9,105 nt of DNA from the NCBI GenBank assembly GCA_030592565.1, contig JAUVIX010000137.1, forward strand, positions 1-9,105. The letters run 5' to 3'. Below, piece after piece: positions 6,776-9,105 of this stretch (the first letter of the stretch is position 1; the number at the start of each line of letters is the position of its first letter). The notes under the pieces were generated by a model that saw nothing but the letters and a program-made list of their open reading frames with translations, ran no database searches and was not told the origin of the DNA. The DNA comes from Chlorobiota bacterium (lineage in GTDB: Bacteria; Bacteroidota; Bacteroidia; Bacteroidales; JAADJA01). The position numbers were made by a program, and so were the translations under genes.

Positions 6776-7144
6776 TTATTTTTGTTGGCTATTTATTTCT
6801 TCATGCAATTTGTTTCTGGCATCTTCATACTTTTTCACTAAATCAACTGATACTGTCTCAGGCATTTTGTGTAATTTTCTCAACTTAAATGAAAGGTAAA
6901 TACTAGTAATCCCAGCTGTAATTAATACAAATGCTGTCCATACAACTACTGTCAATCCAGCAAATAAAGGATTCCATAGAAGAATAAAGGAAAAAATAAT
7001 TCCAATAATACCAACTGCCATTAAGCCACCCCAGTCCTTAACACCATAATTTTTTAAGTCAGTAGAATAACCTATAGCACCTATGGAACGAAATAGAATT
7101 ACAAAGCCAAGGAAACGATAATTGACTAAAAACAGAATTGATTT
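6776..7144 (-). pseudogene. 5'-truncated HdeD-family membrane protein remnant
   Basis: The frame is open for 122 codons from 7144 back to the stop at 6776. It reads as the second half of an HdeD/DUF308 protein: FVILFRSIGAIG, the segment VKDWGGLMAVGIIG, a hydrophobic span with LLWNPLFAGLTVVVW, another with AFVLITAGITSIYL, and a charged tail. HdeD proteins have about 180-190 residues and six membrane spans; here the N-terminal spans are missing, a stop codon lies at 7145-7147, and the only ATG (7021) falls in the middle of the domain. The neighbouring outer-membrane gene ends at 7169, leaving no room for the lost part. A shortened 81-residue product from 7021 is possible but would lack most of the fold. 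HdeD proteins are stress-related inner-membrane proteins in enteric bacteria; the role in Bacteroidota is unknown. Confidence 0.68.
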
Positions 7145-7168
7145 TTAATTCATTTGAAACTACTTATT

Positions 7169-7957
7169 CTAATTTACTTTTTCCTTTACTTCTCGTTTTG
7201 CTTCTTTTTTGGCTTTCCTTTTCGCAGACTTTTCTGCGGCTTTTTCCTGAGCATCTTCTCCTGCCCCAATGGGGATATTCAGTTTTATAAAGAATGAGCT
7301 GTTTTTTGTGCCTGGCATACCTTTGAAAGTATTCACAAAACCATAATAATATTTAGCTCCCAAAGTCCATCCCGTACCTTTATAGAGTGTATAACCCAAT
7401 CCAGCCATAATACCTGCATCTATTCTGTTTACCTGATCTTTATTGTATTCTTTAAAAATAGCATCTTTATCATCAAGGTTTGCTTCAAATTCCACCCAGG
7501 CTTTATACATCAAACCAAACTGAGGTCCAGCCTCAATATACACGTGATTATTAAATTTATATTTTGCAAGTACCGGTACCATAAAATAATTCAACTTTTG
7601 ACTGTATTCACCATCTAAGAACTGACCATCATTACCCTTGTATCTGGTTGCCCCTAAGGTCTCTAAATCATTAGCAGTCAGGTTATCAATGCCCATATTT
7701 GATTTTACCAAAACACCTGTATAAAGAAACCAGTGGTCTTTTAGCCGGATATCGAAATAAAAACCGAGATTCCATTTTCGAGCATATTTATGAGACTCCA
7801 GGCCTGATATGTTGGCCCAGTTAATACCACCTTCCAGTCCAAACTCTAATCCGTCTGAATTTAATTTGTCACCAAATAATAATGTTATCAACACTTGTGA
7901 TTGTGAGCCAATCCCAAAAAATAAAAAGACAATTATCAATAAGTGTTCTCTCATCAT
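7169..7957 (-). CDS. Outer-membrane beta-barrel protein (PorT-type) with charged C-terminal tail
   Basis: With the ATG at 7957 the product has 262 residues; a TTG at 7963 would add two, and the ATG at 7954 would remove one. A signal peptide (REHLLIIVFLFFGIGSQSQ) precedes alternating-residue strands typical of the outer-membrane beta-barrel (OMP_b-brl_2/PorT-like) domain: GLEGGINWANISG, WNLGFYFDIRL, WFLYTGVLVK, YFMVPVLAKYKF, VYIEAGPQFGLMY, DAGIMAGLGYTLY, WTLGAKYYYGF and SFFIKLNIPIG. After the barrel the last 31 residues are nearly all Ala, Glu, Lys and Arg and should form a charged helix. Most members end with the last strand, so the tail is unusual. No enzyme motif is seen, and the function is unknown. 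It precedes the HdeD remnant by 24 bases. Confidence 0.87.
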   Translation of the reverse strand: MMREHLLIIVFLFFGIGSQSQVLITLLFGDKLNSDGLEFGLEGGINWANISGLESHKYARKWNLGFYFDIRLKDHWFLYTGVLVKSNMGIDNLTANDLETLGATRYKGNDGQFLDGEYSQKLNYFMVPVLAKYKFNNHVYIEAGPQFGLMYKAWVEFEANLDDKDAIFKEYNKDQVNRIDAGIMAGLGYTLYKGTGWTLGAKYYYGFVNTFKGMPGTKNSSFFIKLNIPIGAGEDAQEKAAEKSAKRKAKKEAKREVKEKVN

Positions 7958-8065
7958 TTTCAATTTATAATACTATTGTTGTTAGTCTATTTTAGAATAA
8001 ATGCCTGAACTTTCCTAAAATAAAACTGACAGATTTTGAGGTAAAGATAAATATAATAATGAGTG

Positions 8066-8073
8066 CAAATATA
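8066..8073 (-). promoter_or_regulatory. Putative -7 element for the beta-barrel gene
   Basis: Minus-strand TATATTTG fits the TAnnTTTG consensus about 110 bases before the start codon. No matching TTG is seen at -33, so the call is tentative. Confidence 0.35.
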
Positions 8074-8170
8074 TTATTTATACTGAACCGTGATAGAATA
8101 TTTTGTTTTACATAATACAATGTCGGCTAAGTACTATTTGATGTTAAGGGGGTTTCTATAAATTAAATTA

Positions 8171-8200
8171 TTGTAGTTCAGATAATTATTTGTATATTTG
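8171..8200 (+). promoter_or_regulatory. Promoter of the transposase remnant
   Basis: TTG at 8171-8173, a 19-base spacer and TATATTTG at 8193-8200 form a close match to the Bacteroidota promoter. The transcript would start near 8207, only about 16 bases before the ATG of the transposase fragment. Confidence 0.6.
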
Positions 8201-8222
8201 TGTCAAATAAGACATAATAATT

Positions 8223-8372
8223 ATGATATCATATAAATATAAAACAAGGGGAAACAGAGGATTATTTGACGAACAAGAAACATATCAAAAGCTATCTGAT
8301 ATTGGAAATCCTTTAGATAAGATAAGTAAAGTAATAGATTTTGAAATGTTTAGGGAATTTCTTGAAGCATAA
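8223..8372 (+). pseudogene. IS5-like transposase, N-terminal fragment (49 codons)
   Basis: The frame starts with ATG at 8223 and reads 49 residues to TAA. The sequence resembles the N-terminus of IS5-family transposases: GLFDEQE, YQKLSDIGNPLDKI and VIDFEMFREFLE match the common pattern of an LFDE start, a 'G-D/N-P-L' step and 'I-D-W/F-E-x-F-R-x-x-L-E'. Full transposases of this type have about 300 or more residues including the DDE catalytic domain, all of which is missing. The stop is created at the join to the malic enzyme scrap, which begins on the opposite strand at the same point. The upstream promoter is intact, so a short transcript may still be made, but no functional transposase is possible. 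Confidence 0.75.
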
Positions 8373-8603
8373 ACACCAGCCAGGGCAACGGCTGCTGTCC
8401 CCTGAATATCATCGTTGAAACAAAGTACACGGTCTCTGTATTTGTTCAGCAATGAAAATGCATTTGGTGTTAAAAAGTCCTCAAATTGTATCAGGGCTTT
8501 CGGATATTTATCCTAATTCTTCCCTTTCCTTTTTTGTAAATGCTATGGTCTTATTGATGGCACTGTCTTTTAGCACCTCTAAATTTCTTTTTTTCATTGC
8601 CAT
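8372..8603 (-). pseudogene. Malic enzyme remnant (two out-of-frame pieces)
   Basis: Two pieces of a malic enzyme are recognisable. The first, 8603 to 8508, begins with ATG and encodes 31 residues ending AINKTIAFTKKEREELG, which matches the conserved N-terminal 'NKGTAFT-x-x-ER-x-x-LG' segment; it then meets TAA. The second, 8512 to 8372, is in another frame and encodes 47 residues with ALIQFEDF, NAFSLLNKYRD and CFNDDIQGTAAVALAG, the metal- and substrate-binding core of malic enzymes (the ED pair and the NDDIQGTA motif). About 200 residues between them are missing, judged from the usual family layout, and everything after ALAG is gone, where the IS5-like fragment starts. A live enzyme would decarboxylate malate to pyruvate with NAD(P). 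This copy is certainly dead. Confidence 0.9.
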
Positions 8604-8633
8604 GACTTTTGTTGTTTTTGATATATTTTGAAC

Positions 8634-9105
8634 CTATTCACTGCCACCAATAGGATAATGTGGAAGGTCTTTATTTTTATATTTTCTGAAATCCGGACTG
8701 TAATAGAAGAAAATCCGGATAGTATGGTTCAGGTCATACTGATATCCGGAGTATAGTTGTTGATAAACAAGCATATACCCGAAATCCAAAGTCCAGATTT
8801 CATTTATTCCGTAATTAATGCCTATGAAAAAACGGTTTTGATCGAAGGTATTGTAAACAATTTCATTGCCAAAATGAAAAAGTATTTCATCAGACAACAC
8901 AAGTTTCGGCAATTCATCATTGTTAAACACTTTTATGTTCCACGATAATAAAAAGCGAACCCGGTTAGAAAAGCGAACTTTGTTTATACTCCCATCATTA
9001 TTTAAGACTTCATGCCACCGTTGTTCGTTTCTGATCCTTTGTATAAAGATCACCCGTCTTATGGCATTCCGCCACAAAACCTGTTGGTAAATCCTTTTTT
9101 CAAAT
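8634..9105 (-). CDS. DUF2490-like protein (C-terminal part, runs off the window)
   Basis: The frame is open from the right edge to the stop at 8634 (156 visible codons), so the true start lies beyond the window; the first in-frame alternative start, TTG at 9077, is internal. Visible features are RNEQRWHEV, RFSNRVRFLLSW, LVLSDEILFHFGNEI, DQNRFFIGINYGI and WTLDFGYMLVYQQ. These fit the DUF2490 family, a predicted outer-membrane barrel: 'R-x-E-x-R', then 'DE-x-F', then 'NR-x-x-x-G' and a 'GYM' strand. No biochemical role is established for the family. It ends 30 bases before the start of the malic enzyme remnant, which may once have followed it in one transcript. The family call is by eye. Confidence 0.75.
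   Translation of the reverse strand, partial: FEKRIYQQVLWRNAIRRVIFIQRIRNEQRWHEVLNNDGSINKVRFSNRVRFLLSWNIKVFNNDELPKLVLSDEILFHFGNEIVYNTFDQNRFFIGINYGINEIWTLDFGYMLVYQQLYSGYQYDLNHTIRIFFYYSPDFRKYKNKDLPHYPIGGSE

Larger units (their letters stand above)
7958..8222. other. Intergenic stretch with divergent promoters and the likely left end of an IS
   Basis: No open frame of note on either strand. It holds a -7-like element for the leftward barrel gene (8066-8073) and a full promoter for the rightward transposase remnant (8171-8200). The left end of the degraded insertion sequence should lie within this stretch, perhaps near the GTCGGCTAAGTAC at 8122-8134, but with the right end lost no inverted repeat can be matched. 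Confidence 0.45.

Noticed and set aside
6702..6899. Plus-strand open frame of 65 codons
   Set aside because: It mostly overlaps the HdeD remnant antisense, and its protein shows only the reverse of that coding pattern.
1..9105. CRISPR array, tRNA or rRNA genes, origin
   Set aside because: No regularly spaced repeats, cloverleaf-like segments or rRNA signature stretches were seen on reading both strands.

Overview
The window is AT-rich DNA from a member of the Bacteroidota. Supporting signs are the promoters of type TTG-N17-21-TAnnTTTG, weak Shine-Dalgarno sequences, a TonB-dependent receptor with an N-terminal carboxypeptidase-regulatory-like domain, several lipoproteins with acidic residues just after the lipid-anchor cysteine, and a PID-CTERM-like mini-protein. 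A species cannot be named from the sequence alone.

Left region (1-4790, minus strand): one compact cluster of five genes reads leftward. In transcription order these are an outer-membrane TonB-dependent receptor, a small MmpS-like lipoprotein, an MbnP-family lipoprotein, an Ig-like (DUF5011-type) lipoprotein, and a di-heme cytochrome c peroxidase of the MauG/CcpA/MbnH superfamily that is cut by the left edge. The receptor carries a plug-domain CPNRM motif and, 182 residues later, an HQM motif. This matches in type and spacing the CxxxM-HxM copper site described for Pseudomonas OprC. MbnP and MbnH are known partners: the di-heme enzyme oxidises a tryptophan of MbnP to kynurenine, which creates a copper-binding protein. 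I therefore read the cluster as a copper capture and import system with a copper-specific receptor and surface or periplasmic lipoprotein partners. This is the most interesting part of the window.

Middle region (4791-6700): divergent from the receptor is a 76-residue secreted Gly/Pro-rich protein with a C-terminal sorting-like tail, a clear promoter and a strong bidirectional terminator. Convergent to it is gltS, a sodium/glutamate symporter with its own promoter.

Right region (6776-9105): this part looks worn. It holds a 5'-truncated HdeD-family membrane protein remnant, an outer-membrane beta-barrel protein with a highly charged C-terminal tail, the first 49 codons of an IS5-like transposase with its promoter still in place, and two out-of-frame scraps of a malic enzyme gene abutting the transposase scrap head-on. 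The right edge holds the C-terminal part of a DUF2490-like protein. The scraps suggest IS insertion followed by deletion.
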